Positions 8,484-17,249 are shown, counted from the stretch's first letter. The stretch is DNA of 64,000 nucleotides from Zunongwangia profunda SM-A87 (GCF_000023465.1 NC_014041.1:1-64000); one strand, 5' to 3'. Made by a program: numbers and translations. The notes: generated by a model not told the origin, from the letters alone.

Positions 8484-10163
8484 ATGAAAATTCCATTTTA
8501 TAAACCATTACTGGCTGCTACCTCAGCAGCCATTCTTGCGTCTTGTGGGAGTAGTGCTCCTGCAATTGTTTCAACTCCAATTGCAAGTATCGATACGATT
8601 CCGCTTAAGGTGACTGCACTTACCGATGCTCAGTTTAAAAACTGGCCAGAAGCCGATTTGGTGTATGATACCATTCCGGGTATGAGTGTAGATAGGGCGT
8701 ATTCAGAAATTATCAAAGATCAAAAAGGCACCAAAGTGATTGTGGGGGTAATTGATAGTGGTACAGATATCGAACACGAAGATCTTAAAAATGTTATCTG
8801 GACAAATGAAGATGAAATTCCGGGAAATGGAATAGACGATGATAACAATGGATATATCGACGATATTCATGGCTGGAACTTTTTAGGCGACGCTGTAGAT
8901 GAAAATTTAGAATTTGTAAGAATTTACAGAAAATTAAAACCTAAATACGAAGGAAAATCGGCAAGTGCCATCAGTGAAGCCAATCGCGAAGAATTTATTC
9001 TTTACAAAGATGCTGAAGCCGAATACAACAAGAAATTAACCGAAGCACAACAAAACCTGGCGCAGTACCAACAAATAAAATCTCAACTGGTAGCTGCACA
9101 TCAGGCGGTTTCTTCTCAATTAGGAAAAGAAGATTACACGATAGATGAACTAAAAGCAATGCAGGCTACCGCACAACCTTTAAGCCAGTATAAAGCCATG
9201 TTGCTTCAGATTCAGCAAAATGTAAATGAAAATATTCCAAAAGCAATTGAAGAATTAGATGGTGCCATTGATTATTACTCAGATCAGGTTAAAATCAATT
9301 TAAATCTGGATCTTAACGGTAGAGAACTGGTTGGTGATAATCCTGATGATCTAAGTGATCGTAATTACGGAAATAACAACGTCATGGGACCTGAAGCCGA
9401 TAAAGAAAACATAAAGCATGGTACGCACGTAGCCGGTATTATTGCCGCCCAAAGAAATAACGGCATAGGAATGAACGGTGTGGCGCAGAATGTTGAAATT
9501 ATGGCCATAAGGGCGGTACCAAATGGAGATGAGTACGACAAGGATATTGCTCTTGCTATTAGATATGCAGTGGATAATGGTGCTAAAGTAATCAATACCA
9601 GTTTTGGTAAATATTTCTCTACACACCCAGATTGGGTAAGAGATGCTATTAAATATGCAGCAGATCACGATGTATTAATTGTAAATGCAGCCGGTAATGA
9701 AAGCTTAAACCTGGATGAGAAAATGGTGTATCCAAACGATCAAACACCAGATAATGCCATAGAAATTAGCGATAACTTCTTAACTGTGGGTGCCTTAAAT
9801 TATGATTATGGTTCTAAACTGGTAGCCGATTTCTCTAACTACGGGAAGAAAAACGTAGATGTGTTTGCTCCGGGAAATAAAATCTGGTCTACGACACCAA
9901 ATAATGAATATGAATATTTACAGGGAACTTCTATGGCTTCACCTGAAGTTGCCGGTATTGCAGCAATGATTAGATCATATTTTCCTAAATTAACAGCACC
10001 ACAGGTTAAAAAGATTATTATGGATAGTGGTTTACCGGTACAGGCCAATGTAATTGTTGGTGGCGATCGTTTAAACACGCAGGAATTTAGTGAACTTTCT
10101 ACCTCTGGAAAGATTGTTAATTTATATAATGCACTAATTTTAGCATCTAAAGTTTCTAAATAA
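8484..10163 (+). CDS. S8 family (subtilisin-like) serine peptidase, lipoprotein
   Basis: A 559-residue exported subtilase. The ATG at 8484 is preferred over the in-frame ATG at 8445: it begins directly after the upstream stop codon and gives a clean lipoprotein signal (ILAS then C21), so it is probably membrane-anchored. The triad is intact: D91 in GVIDSGTDIEHEDL, H312 in HGTHVAGIIAA and S483 in GTSMASPEVAG, with oxyanion N405 in NAAGNES. The Asp-His distance of 221 residues is far longer than in subtilisin; the insert (about 140-280) is Gln/Glu/Ala-rich and looks coiled-coil. It is followed 12 bases later by an M1 peptidase, suggesting a shared role in protein or peptide degradation. Confidence 0.93.
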   Translation: MKIPFYKPLLAATSAAILASCGSSAPAIVSTPIASIDTIPLKVTALTDAQFKNWPEADLVYDTIPGMSVDRAYSEIIKDQKGTKVIVGVIDSGTDIEHEDLKNVIWTNEDEIPGNGIDDDNNGYIDDIHGWNFLGDAVDENLEFVRIYRKLKPKYEGKSASAISEANREEFILYKDAEAEYNKKLTEAQQNLAQYQQIKSQLVAAHQAVSSQLGKEDYTIDELKAMQATAQPLSQYKAMLLQIQQNVNENIPKAIEELDGAIDYYSDQVKINLNLDLNGRELVGDNPDDLSDRNYGNNNVMGPEADKENIKHGTHVAGIIAAQRNNGIGMNGVAQNVEIMAIRAVPNGDEYDKDIALAIRYAVDNGAKVINTSFGKYFSTHPDWVRDAIKYAADHDVLIVNAAGNESLNLDEKMVYPNDQTPDNAIEISDNFLTVGALNYDYGSKLVADFSNYGKKNVDVFAPGNKIWSTTPNNEYEYLQGTSMASPEVAGIAAMIRSYFPKLTAPQVKKIIMDSGLPVQANVIVGGDRLNTQEFSELSTSGKIVNLYNALILASKVSK

Positions 10164-10175
10164 TAACCCACATTT

Positions 10176-12047
10176 ATGAAAAAACTAATTTTTAGTCTGG
10201 CACTTTTGGTTTCTGCATTTTCGCAGGCACAAAATAATACCTGCTACTGGCAACAACATGTAGACTACGATATGAACGTAGATATGAATGTTGAAAATTA
10301 CCGTTATACCGGTACTCAGGAGTTGGTTTATACCAATAATTCACCAGATACCTTAAATAAAGTATATTACCATATGTTCTTTAACGCTTTTCAACCGGGA
10401 AGCGAGATGGATCGACGTTTACAGGATATCAAAGATCCGGATGGAAGAATGGTAAATAATAAAGGAGATCGACAAAATCCAGATTACGAGAGTAGAATCG
10501 CCAAACTTAAAGAAGATGAGATTGGTTATTTAAGAGCTACTTCGTTAACCCAGGATGGCAAAAAAGTAGAAACAGAAGAAGAAGAAACGATTCTTATCGT
10601 ACATCTTGCCGAACCTATTTTACCAGGAAAATCTACTACTTTTAAAATGGAATTTGAAGGCCAAGTACCCGTACAAATCAGAAGATCTGGTAGAAATAAT
10701 GCCGATGGTGTCGCGCTTTCCATGACACAGTGGTATCCTAAATTAGCTGAATATGATTTTGAAGGATGGCATGCAGATCCTTATATCGCCAGAGAATTTC
10801 ATGGCGTTTGGGGTGATTTTGATGTAACCATAAATATCGATAAAGATTATATTATCGGTGGGACAGGTGTTTTACAAAATCCTGAAGAAATTGGTTACGG
10901 ATACGAAGAAAAAGGCACTAAAGTAAAACATAAAGGTAAAAAACTGGCCTGGAATTTTAAAGCCGAAAAAGTACATGATTTTGCCTGGGCTGCAGATCCA
11001 GATTTTATCCATGATAAACTGGAAACCAAAAGCGGTGTTATGCTTCACTTTTTATACAAAGATGATCCAAAAGTAACTGAAGCCTGGAAAAAAATTCAGC
11101 CCGAAACAGCTAAATTATTGGCGTTTTTTAACAAACATATAGGTCCTTATCCATGGCCACAATACTCTGTTATACAGGGTGGCGATGGTGGTATGGAATA
11201 TGCCATGTGTACTTTAATTACCGGCGGAGAAGACTACAATAGCTTACTGGGCACTACTGCTCACGAATTTGCACATTCCTGGTTTCAACAATTATTAGCT
11301 ACTAACGAATCTGAGCATCCTTGGATGGATGAAGGTTTTACCACTTATATTTCTGGGCTGGCTCAAAAAACGATCAAAGGAACTTCGGGAAATCCTTTTG
11401 CCGGATCTTATAGAGGCTATAACTACATTGCTACCTCTGGAGCAGAGCAACCTCAAACAACCCATGGTGATCGTTACGATATCAATACCGCTTATTCTAT
11501 CGCCGCTTATAGCAAAGGAGCTGTATTTTTAGCACAACTGGGATATATTATCGGGCAGGAAAATTTAGCCAAAACGTTAAATCGCTATTACGACGAATGG
11601 AAATTTAAACATCCAACACCTAATGATTTTATTAGAGTTGCTGAAAAAGTATCTGGAGCCGAATTACACTGGTATCTAACCGATTGGACAGAAACTACTA
11701 ATCAAATCGATTATGCAATCAATAGTGTAGAGGAAGCTGAAAACGGAACAAAAGTAACTTTAGAAAGAAAAGGTTTAATGCCCATGCCTGTTGAAGTTAC
11801 GGTGACTTTAAACGATGGTAGTAAGAAATTATACTATATGCCATTACGTATGATGCGTTGGGAAAAACCGGCTGAAGGCGATGTAGAACGAATTGTAAAA
11901 GAAGACTGGCCCTGGGCTTATCCAACTTACGATTTGGAAATAGATACTCCTAAAGCTAATATAAAATCTATAGAAATTGACGAATCTCAGCTTATGGCTG
12001 ATGTTAATCGTAGTAACAATACTTACGGACAAGTAGATTCTGAATAA
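10176..12047 (+). CDS. M1 family metallopeptidase (aminopeptidase-like)
   Basis: A 623-residue exported zinc metallopeptidase. A signal peptide (MKKLIFSLALLVSAFSQAQ) precedes the M1 N-terminal beta domain. The gating motif has the variant form GGMEYAMC in place of GAMEN. The zinc site is complete: H363-E364-F-A-H367 in AHEFAHSWFQQ and E386 in MDEGFTTY, which is the HEXXH-18-E spacing. It lies 12 bases after the S8 peptidase gene, probably in one operon that breaks down proteins outside the cytoplasm. A strong terminator follows. Members of this flavobacterial subgroup are only generally characterised. Confidence 0.94.
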   Translation: MKKLIFSLALLVSAFSQAQNNTCYWQQHVDYDMNVDMNVENYRYTGTQELVYTNNSPDTLNKVYYHMFFNAFQPGSEMDRRLQDIKDPDGRMVNNKGDRQNPDYESRIAKLKEDEIGYLRATSLTQDGKKVETEEEETILIVHLAEPILPGKSTTFKMEFEGQVPVQIRRSGRNNADGVALSMTQWYPKLAEYDFEGWHADPYIAREFHGVWGDFDVTINIDKDYIIGGTGVLQNPEEIGYGYEEKGTKVKHKGKKLAWNFKAEKVHDFAWAADPDFIHDKLETKSGVMLHFLYKDDPKVTEAWKKIQPETAKLLAFFNKHIGPYPWPQYSVIQGGDGGMEYAMCTLITGGEDYNSLLGTTAHEFAHSWFQQLLATNESEHPWMDEGFTTYISGLAQKTIKGTSGNPFAGSYRGYNYIATSGAEQPQTTHGDRYDINTAYSIAAYSKGAVFLAQLGYIIGQENLAKTLNRYYDEWKFKHPTPNDFIRVAEKVSGAELHWYLTDWTETTNQIDYAINSVEEAENGTKVTLERKGLMPMPVEVTVTLNDGSKKLYYMPLRMMRWEKPAEGDVERIVKEDWPWAYPTYDLEIDTPKANIKSIEIDESQLMADVNRSNNTYGQVDSE

Positions 12048-12065
12048 AATATTATTATATTCTAT

Positions 12066-12094
12066 TAAGGTCCGGCATAAGCCGGACTTTTTTA
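12066..12094 (+). terminator. Rho-independent terminator after the M1 peptidase gene
   Basis: GTCCGGC (12070-12076), loop ATAA, GCCGGAC (12081-12087), then a run of T. This is a textbook hairpin 20 bases after the stop codon. Confidence 0.9.
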
Positions 12095-12167
12095 TTTTAA
12101 AAAGCTTCTATTATAAATTTCATTTAAACCCTCAATTTTATATTTTTAAATATTCAAGATCAGAAAA

Positions 12168-13156
12168 ATGAAATTAGCCTTTTTTAGCACTAAATCTTAC
12201 GACAAAGAATTCTTTGATCCTTATCACAAGAAGGACATCGACTTAAAATACTTTGAGGTTAGATTATTTAAAGATACCGCCAATCTTGCCAAAGATTATG
12301 ATGGTGTTTGCGTCTTTGTACATGATGATCTTAATGAGAAACCTTAGCTATTTTAGCTAAAAATGGCGTGAAATTCGTGGTTTTACGCTGTGCTGGTTTC
12401 AATAACGTGGATCTTGTCGCAGCGAAAAGATTTGGAATTAAAGTTTATCGAGTGCCGGCTTATTCACCCGAAGCAGTGGCAGAACATGCTATTGCCTTAA
12501 TCCTTACCTTAAATCGAAAAACACATAAGGCCTATAATAGAATCAGAGAAGGTAATTTTTCTTTAGAACGCTTACGTGGTTTCAATCTTCATGGGAAAAC
12601 AGTAGGTGTGATTGGTACCGGGAAAATAGGTAGCATTTTCGCCAAAAACATGATAGGTTTTAGTTGTAACGTTATCGCCTACGATAAATTCGAAAATCGA
12701 GAGATTTTAGCGCATGGCGGTACATATGTTTCTTTTGAAAAGCTTTTAGAGCAATCTGATATCATCTCTTTACACTGCCCATTAAATCCAGAAACCAAAC
12801 ATATTATTAATAAAGAAAGCTTTAAACTAATGAAAGATGGCATGATGTTAATCAATACCAGCCGCGGCCCATTAATTAACACGGTAGACACTATTGAAGC
12901 TTTAAAATCTGGAAAATTAGGCTATTTAGGCATCGATGTTTACGAGCAGGAAGAACAATTATTTTTTAAAGATTTATCTGAAAGTGTGATCAAAGATGAT
13001 GTCATTGCTCGATTAATTTCGTTTCCAAACGTACTTATTACAGCCCATCAGGGATTTTTAACCAAAGAGGCATTACAGCAAATTGCTGAAGTTACCATAC
13101 AGAATATTAAAGATTATAAAGCAGGAAGCGAGACCCAAAATCAGCTTAAGCTTTAG
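12168..13156 (+). pseudogene. 2-hydroxyacid (D-lactate type) dehydrogenase, frameshifted
   Basis: An NAD-dependent D-2-hydroxyacid dehydrogenase of the LdhA type, which would reduce pyruvate to D-lactate in the cytoplasm. The natural start at 12168 (MKLAFFSTKSYDKEFFDPYH) reads to a TAG at 12345-12347. From 12341 the next frame resumes the protein exactly (TLAILAKNGVKF, then VVLRCAGFNNVDL) and runs to 13156. One base is missing in the A-run at 12339-12341; restoring it gives 329 residues, the normal family length. Downstream sites are intact: VGVIGTGKIG (NAD loop), NTSRGPLINT (Arg), GIDVYEQE (Glu) and TAHQGFL (His). The 3' piece could start at the GTG at 12368 but would lack the catalytic domain's N-terminus. 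A sequencing error in the homopolymer is possible. Confidence 0.88.
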
Positions 13157-13181
13157 TTTGTAAATATCCATTTACAATACC

Positions 13182-13189
13182 TATTTTTG
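13182..13189 (+). promoter_or_regulatory. Putative -7 element abutting the rnpA start codon
   Basis: TATTTTTG fits TAnnTTTG, with a TTG at 13158-13160 some 21 bases upstream. The ATG of rnpA starts only 5 bases after the last G, so the mRNA would be leaderless or nearly so. Confidence 0.4.
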
Positions 13190-13193
13190 GGGC

Positions 13194-13601
13194 ATGGAAG
13201 AAGGCTTCAATAAACAGGAAAAATTAAAAAGTAAAATTCTTATTGATACACTTTTTGCGGAAGGTGTTTCGATAAAGAATTATCCGTTACGATTGGTTTA
13301 TATTCCTATCCCTTCCAGGAATTCAAAAACAGTTTCAGTTAAAAATCCATATTTTAAGACGGGATTTTCTGTTCCTAAGAAATTTATAAAAACTGCCGTA
13401 CAGCGAAACCGCATTAAGAGACTAATGCGAGAATCTTTCAGAAAAAATAAGTATATTGTTATGACCGGGGCAAAGCAGCAATATGCATTGATGTTTATTT
13501 ATCTTTCCCGGGAAGATATTTCTCAGATAAAGATGGAACAGTTGATGGTGAATCTACTGGAACGCTTAAAACAAAAGGAAAAAATAAGCGTTTTAAACTA
13601 G
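13194..13601 (+). CDS. rnpA: Ribonuclease P protein component
   Basis: The protein subunit that helps the RNase P RNA mature tRNA 5' ends. It has 135 residues, normal for the family. The signature is AVQRNRIKRLMRESFR near residue 70, preceded by FSVPKKFIKT. The start MEEGFNKQEKLKSK fits the usual short basic N-terminus. As in many Bacteroidota, rnpA is not beside rpmH here but directly ahead of an S41 peptidase gene, with a 36-base gap that suggests co-transcription. A promoter-like box touches the start codon. Confidence 0.95.
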   Translation: MEEGFNKQEKLKSKILIDTLFAEGVSIKNYPLRLVYIPIPSRNSKTVSVKNPYFKTGFSVPKKFIKTAVQRNRIKRLMRESFRKNKYIVMTGAKQQYALMFIYLSREDISQIKMEQLMVNLLERLKQKEKISVLN

Positions 13602-13637
13602 GATGAATCCATACTTCATCTTTAAACTAAAAAAAGG

Positions 13638-15275
13638 ATGAAAAAGAAATTCTATAAAAAAACACTAATCTTAATTTTTGGTGGTGCGGTATTATTCACA
13701 AGTTTTGGTTTTAAATCTGATTTCTTTGAAATCGCCAAACAAATTGAAATTTTTACCACGCTTTTTAAGGAAATCAACATGAATTATGTTGATGAAACCA
13801 GCCCGGCAGATCTAATGGATACGGCAATAAAATCGATGTTGACCGATTTGGATCCTTATACCAACTTTTGGAGCGAACAGGATGTGCAAAGCTCCAGGAT
13901 TAATATGGAAGGAGAATATACCGGCATTGGTGCTGCTTTAAAACAAGATGAAGATGTATTGTTAATAACTGAAGTTTACAAAGATTATCCTGCCGATAAA
14001 GCCGGACTAAAACCCGGCGATAAAATCACTAAAATTGGAAATACCAAAGTCTCAGATTTTACTGAAGGTGCGCAGGCATTATTAAACGGTTCTGTAAATT
14101 CTGCAGTAAATATTACCTACCAGCGGCAGGGCAAAACTCAACAAACCAGCATTAAAAGAAGTTCGGTTGAATTAAAAGCTGTTCCGTTTTATGCGCTTTT
14201 AGAAGATAATAGCGGCTATGTGGTGCTTAGCAGATTTAACCAAAAAGCTTATGAAGAAACCAGTAGAGCGGTAAAAGATCTTAAGAGCCAGGGCGCAGAT
14301 AAAATTATTCTGGATCTTAGAGGTAATCCCGGTGGTTTATTGAGCGAAGCAATAAATGTAAGTAACATTTTCCTTGACAAAGGAGAATTGATTACCAGCA
14401 CCAAATCTGTTATTGAAAAATATAATAAGGAATATTATACACAAAAAGAACCTATAGACACCAAAATTCCATTAGTAGTTTTAGTGAACGGTCAAAGTGC
14501 CTCGGCTAGTGAAATTGTATCTGGCGCCATTCAGGATCTGGATAGAGGAGTCGTGGTAGGTGCGCGTACTTTTGGTAAAGGTTTGGTACAACGACCAAAG
14601 GAAATCGCCTATGGCACTCAACTTAAAATTACGATCTCACGTTATTACACTCCAAGCGGACGTTGTATACAGGCCTTAGATTACCGCAAACGGGATGAAA
14701 ACGGTAAAGCCGTTCGCACCAAAGTAGAAGATTATAACGCTTTTAAAACAAAAAATGGAAGAACGGTTTACGATGGTGGCGGAATTTTACCTGATGTGAG
14801 ATTAGAATCCTCAGAATACAGTAGTATTACCAGAGCCCTTTTAGAGAAAAATGCAATTTTTAATTATGCTACTAATTACTATTATCAACATGATGTTCAA
14901 GATCCGGTAAAATATACGTTTAGCGATGCCGACTTTAATGATTTTAAAAGCTATTTAAAATCAACAGATTTTACCTATAAAACCAATACTGAACAGGAAT
15001 TAGAAGAATTGTTGATAACTGCACAATCTGAAGGTTTTCAGCAAGATATACTTGATAGTTATAAACAAATCTCCTTAGAAATCGATAAAAGTAAGGCTGA
15101 AGAATTGGATCATAAAAAAGATGAAATCAAGTCGGTTTTACAAGACCAGATTATTAAACACTATTTTTACCAGGAAGGTTTATATCAGAACCATGTAGCC
15201 AGCAGCCAGGAAATAAAAAAGGCCAGGGAAGTTTTAAACAACCCAGGCCAATATGCTAAGATTCTACAAAATTAA
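13638..15275 (+). CDS. S41 family C-terminal processing peptidase
   Basis: A 545-residue periplasmic tail-specific protease. A short N-terminal hydrophobic segment (ILIFGGAVLFTSFGF) exports or anchors it. A PDZ domain follows (about residues 90-175, with YTGIGAALKQD and DKAGLKPGDKITKIG). The S41 core has the Ser block GQSASASEIVSGA with the likely nucleophile S289 and lysine K314 in FGKGLVQ, 25 residues apart as in Prc. The C-terminal 150 residues are helical and charged. Substrates are unknown. It follows rnpA and converges with the acetyltransferase gene, 3 bases away with no terminator visible. Confidence 0.95.
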   Translation: MKKKFYKKTLILIFGGAVLFTSFGFKSDFFEIAKQIEIFTTLFKEINMNYVDETSPADLMDTAIKSMLTDLDPYTNFWSEQDVQSSRINMEGEYTGIGAALKQDEDVLLITEVYKDYPADKAGLKPGDKITKIGNTKVSDFTEGAQALLNGSVNSAVNITYQRQGKTQQTSIKRSSVELKAVPFYALLEDNSGYVVLSRFNQKAYEETSRAVKDLKSQGADKIILDLRGNPGGLLSEAINVSNIFLDKGELITSTKSVIEKYNKEYYTQKEPIDTKIPLVVLVNGQSASASEIVSGAIQDLDRGVVVGARTFGKGLVQRPKEIAYGTQLKITISRYYTPSGRCIQALDYRKRDENGKAVRTKVEDYNAFKTKNGRTVYDGGGILPDVRLESSEYSSITRALLEKNAIFNYATNYYYQHDVQDPVKYTFSDADFNDFKSYLKSTDFTYKTNTEQELEELLITAQSEGFQQDILDSYKQISLEIDKSKAEELDHKKDEIKSVLQDQIIKHYFYQEGLYQNHVASSQEIKKAREVLNNPGQYAKILQN

Positions 15276-15278
15276 ACA

Positions 15279-15716
15279 CTATTTTTTCATGGCAATGTGC
15301 GGGATACCATCTTCCAGGTATCCTTCGCCTTCACTTTTAAAACCATGACTTTCATAGAACTTGATTAAATATTGCTGTGCGGAAAGTTTTATATGATCTG
15401 TATTAAACCGATCTTTAATCGCTTTTATGGATGTGGTCATAATTTGGTGACCATAACCATATTTTCGCTGCTCCTGTTTTACGACCACACGACCAATCGA
15501 AGCTTCTTCAAAATAAAAACCTTTATCAAAACAGCGGGTATAAGCAACCATTTCACCATTATGTTTTCCTATAATATGTAAAGCTTTTTCGTCCTTTCCA
15601 TCAATATCCTGGTATACACAATCCTGCTCTACCACAAAAACTTCAGCTCTCAATTGTAAAATATGATATAATTCGCTTAAGCTAAGTTGGTTGAATTTTT
15701 TTATACTTATTTCCAT
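15279..15716 (-). CDS. GNAT family acetyltransferase, ElaA type
   Basis: A 145-residue acyl-CoA N-acyltransferase of the ElaA group. The N-terminal LYHILQLRAEVFVVEQDCVYQDIDGKD segment is the ElaA hallmark. The acetyl-CoA loop is RVVVKQEQRKYGYGHQIM and the C-terminal strand contains LIKFYESHGFKSEGEGYLEDGIPHI. The substrate is unknown in the family. It lies downstream of rpiB on the same strand, but a terminator between them makes it a separate unit. Confidence 0.9.
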   Translation of the reverse strand: MEISIKKFNQLSLSELYHILQLRAEVFVVEQDCVYQDIDGKDEKALHIIGKHNGEMVAYTRCFDKGFYFEEASIGRVVVKQEQRKYGYGHQIMTTSIKAIKDRFNTDHIKLSAQQYLIKFYESHGFKSEGEGYLEDGIPHIAMKK

Positions 15717-15726
15717 TATTTATCTT

Positions 15727-15766
15727 TAAAAAAATATATCCCGATTTTTTATAAAACCGGGATATA
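15727..15766 (-). terminator. Terminator after rpiB
   Basis: TATATCCCG (15735-15743) pairs with CGGGATATA (15758-15766). On the minus strand the stem is followed by a run of seven T. It sits 17 bases after the rpiB stop codon and upstream of the acetyltransferase gene. Confidence 0.8.
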
Positions 15767-15783
15767 GCAAAATAGTTTATTAA

Positions 15784-16218
15784 TTACTGGCAGGGAATCT
15801 TATCAATCCTCTTTTGGTGTCTTCCCCCTTCAAATTCAGTATTTAAAAAGATCTTTACCATATCTACCGCCTGTTGTGTCGACACAAAACGTGCGGGAAT
15901 ACTTAAAATATTAGCATCATTATGCGCTCTTGATAATTTAGTGATTTCACCGGTCCAACATAATGCACAGCGTATTTTCTGGTGCTTATTAGCGGTCATA
16001 CTGGCACCGTTACCGCTACCGCAAATAATAATTCCAAAATCTGCTTTTCCGCTTTCAACATCTTCTGCAACGGGATGTACAAAATCGGCATAATCTACAC
16101 TATCATCTGTATTCGTACCATAATTTTTTACTTCTATACCGGCTTCGTTTTCTAAATATAGCTGAATAAGATTCTTATACTGCGTCCCGGCGTGGTCATT
16201 ACCAATGGAGATTTTCAT
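15784..16218 (-). CDS. rpiB: Ribose 5-phosphate isomerase B
   Basis: Interconverts ribose 5-phosphate and ribulose 5-phosphate in the pentose phosphate pathway. With the ATG at 16218 the protein has 144 residues and the standard N-terminus MKISIGNDHAGTQYKNLI; the in-frame extension to 16245 adds nine unconserved residues and overlaps the promoter. The RpiB/LacAB signature is FGIIICGSGNGASMTANKH with active-site Cys at about 66, and the conserved RCALCWTGEITKLSRAHNDANILSIPAR follows. The gene borders the AT-rich region that may be the replication origin. Confidence 0.95.
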   Translation of the reverse strand: MKISIGNDHAGTQYKNLIQLYLENEAGIEVKNYGTNTDDSVDYADFVHPVAEDVESGKADFGIIICGSGNGASMTANKHQKIRCALCWTGEITKLSRAHNDANILSIPARFVSTQQAVDMVKIFLNTEFEGGRHQKRIDKIPCQ

Positions 16219-16242
16219 AATACTGGTTTTATTAACTACATA

Positions 16243-16250
16243 CAAAGGTA
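16243..16250 (-). promoter_or_regulatory. Putative -7 element for rpiB
   Basis: Read on the minus strand this is TACCTTTG, a match to TAnnTTTG, 24 bases ahead of the rpiB ATG at 16218. Confidence 0.5.
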
Positions 16251-16750
16251 TAAAAAGTGCTTATTAACCTACGAATATTGCATTGTTAATTACTTTTAAA
16301 ACATCCTTTATTATCAGCGTTTTACAATTGACAACAACATGTGGATAACCTTTGATGAGAAAATAAAAACCTAATTTGTTTTATTGATTAAAAATTACAA
16401 TACCAGCTATAGAAGCATATATCCAAATTATAAGTGGGTTATTTCTCTTCAAGTTTTCAGCAATCAATAACAGGTTATAAACAACCGATGAAATTTAAAG
16501 TTTCAAGATTTTATATGTTAATTGAAAATTTTAAAATTGTTAAGTAAAGCTTAAAAGTATAAGAAGATCAATAACTTAAGATTTTAATCACCTGTTGATA
16601 AGTTGTTATCAAATAATCACAAGTCAAATTCCAAATTATTCATCAGAATTTTATTGCACAAATTAACACGCAATCATATACCATCATTTAAGTTTAAAAA
16701 AAAAGAAAAGAAAAATAATAGATATATATAATGTGAATAACTATTAAAGA
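16251..16750. other. AT-rich 500-bp intergenic region with DnaA-box-like sites; candidate oriC
   Basis: No gene is visible. Two sites match the DnaA consensus TTATNCACA exactly on the minus strand: TGTGGATAA at 16340-16348 and TGTGAATAA at 16732-16740. Two more differ by one base: TTATAAACA at 16475-16483 and TGTTGATAA at 16593-16601. The DNA is very A+T-rich, with long A and TA runs at 16691-16731 that could serve for unwinding. Neighbouring genes (rpiB, RNase R) and nearby parS-like sites are compatible with an origin. dnaA itself is not in the window, which is common in Bacteroidota. Confidence 0.5.
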
Positions 16751-16993
16751 TTAAACGATACGAAGATGATTGTTACGTCTAAAAGTTTGGTCTAAAATTT
16801 TTTTTGCTTTAGTTAGATGTGATTTATGAATATAAAGTTTAATCCCACCCAATGCAAATGAAGATAAAGGAATTAGATCGATAAGTGTTTCATTTTTAAT
16901 GTAATAGATAATATTTTCATTATCTAAAAGATGTCTAACCACATGACATTCGTAGGTATATGTAAAACTTTGTAGGTAAATATAATCTTTCAT
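16751..16993 (-). CDS. DUF2007-type small protein
   Basis: An 80-residue cytoplasmic protein that resembles the DUF2007 (putative signal-transducing) family. It has an N-terminal beta strand followed by YECHVVRHLLDNENIIYYIKNE, then GGIKLYIHKSHLTKAKKILD. This is the usual layout of a ferredoxin-like fold that compares or binds small regulators; the function is not known. It lies between the candidate origin and a second small gene on the same strand, 39 bases downstream of that gene. Confidence 0.75.
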   Translation of the reverse strand: MKDYIYLQSFTYTYECHVVRHLLDNENIIYYIKNETLIDLIPLSSFALGGIKLYIHKSHLTKAKKILDQTFRRNNHLRIV

Positions 16994-17032
16994 GAACCTG
17001 ATTGATAGGTACTTAAAGATACATTTTATTTA

Positions 17033-17200
17033 TTAATTGTAATAGGTAATTTTATGCTGGCCGGAAGTTTGTGTAGGATGTAGCTGGGATCTATGATTTA
17101 ATGACTTGTTGATATAAGTAAAAAATCCAATAACCCCAAGTAGAAAAATGAGGAAAAATAACAGAAAAAATCTTCTTGATTTGGAGGCTAACAACTTCAT
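17033..17200 (-). CDS. Small single-pass membrane protein, 55 residues
   Basis: A short reading frame starting at the ATG complement at 17200. It encodes MKLLASKSRR, a hydrophobic helix (FFLLFFLIFLLGVIGFF) and a polar tail (NKSLNHRSQLHPTQTSGQHK) ending in ITYYN. The positive residues before the helix and polar residues after it predict an N-in single-pass protein. A -7-like box lies 42 bases upstream and the DUF2007-type gene follows 39 bases downstream, so the two may be co-transcribed. I do not recognise a family. The strong topology pattern argues for a real gene. Confidence 0.6.
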   Translation of the reverse strand: MKLLASKSRRFFLLFFLIFLLGVIGFFTYINKSLNHRSQLHPTQTSGQHKITYYN

Positions 17201-17241
17201 TGGTTTAAAACTAGCTAAAATTCTCTCTGAAAATTAGATTA

Positions 17242-17249
17242 CAAATTTA
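17242..17249 (-). promoter_or_regulatory. Putative -7 element for the 55-residue membrane protein gene
   Basis: Minus-strand TAAATTTG fits TAnnTTTG, 42 bases ahead of the ATG at 17200. There is no clear -33 match. Confidence 0.3.

Noticed and set aside
9351..9668. Minus-strand frames within the S8 peptidase gene
   Set aside because: They are shadows of conserved catalytic-domain codons.
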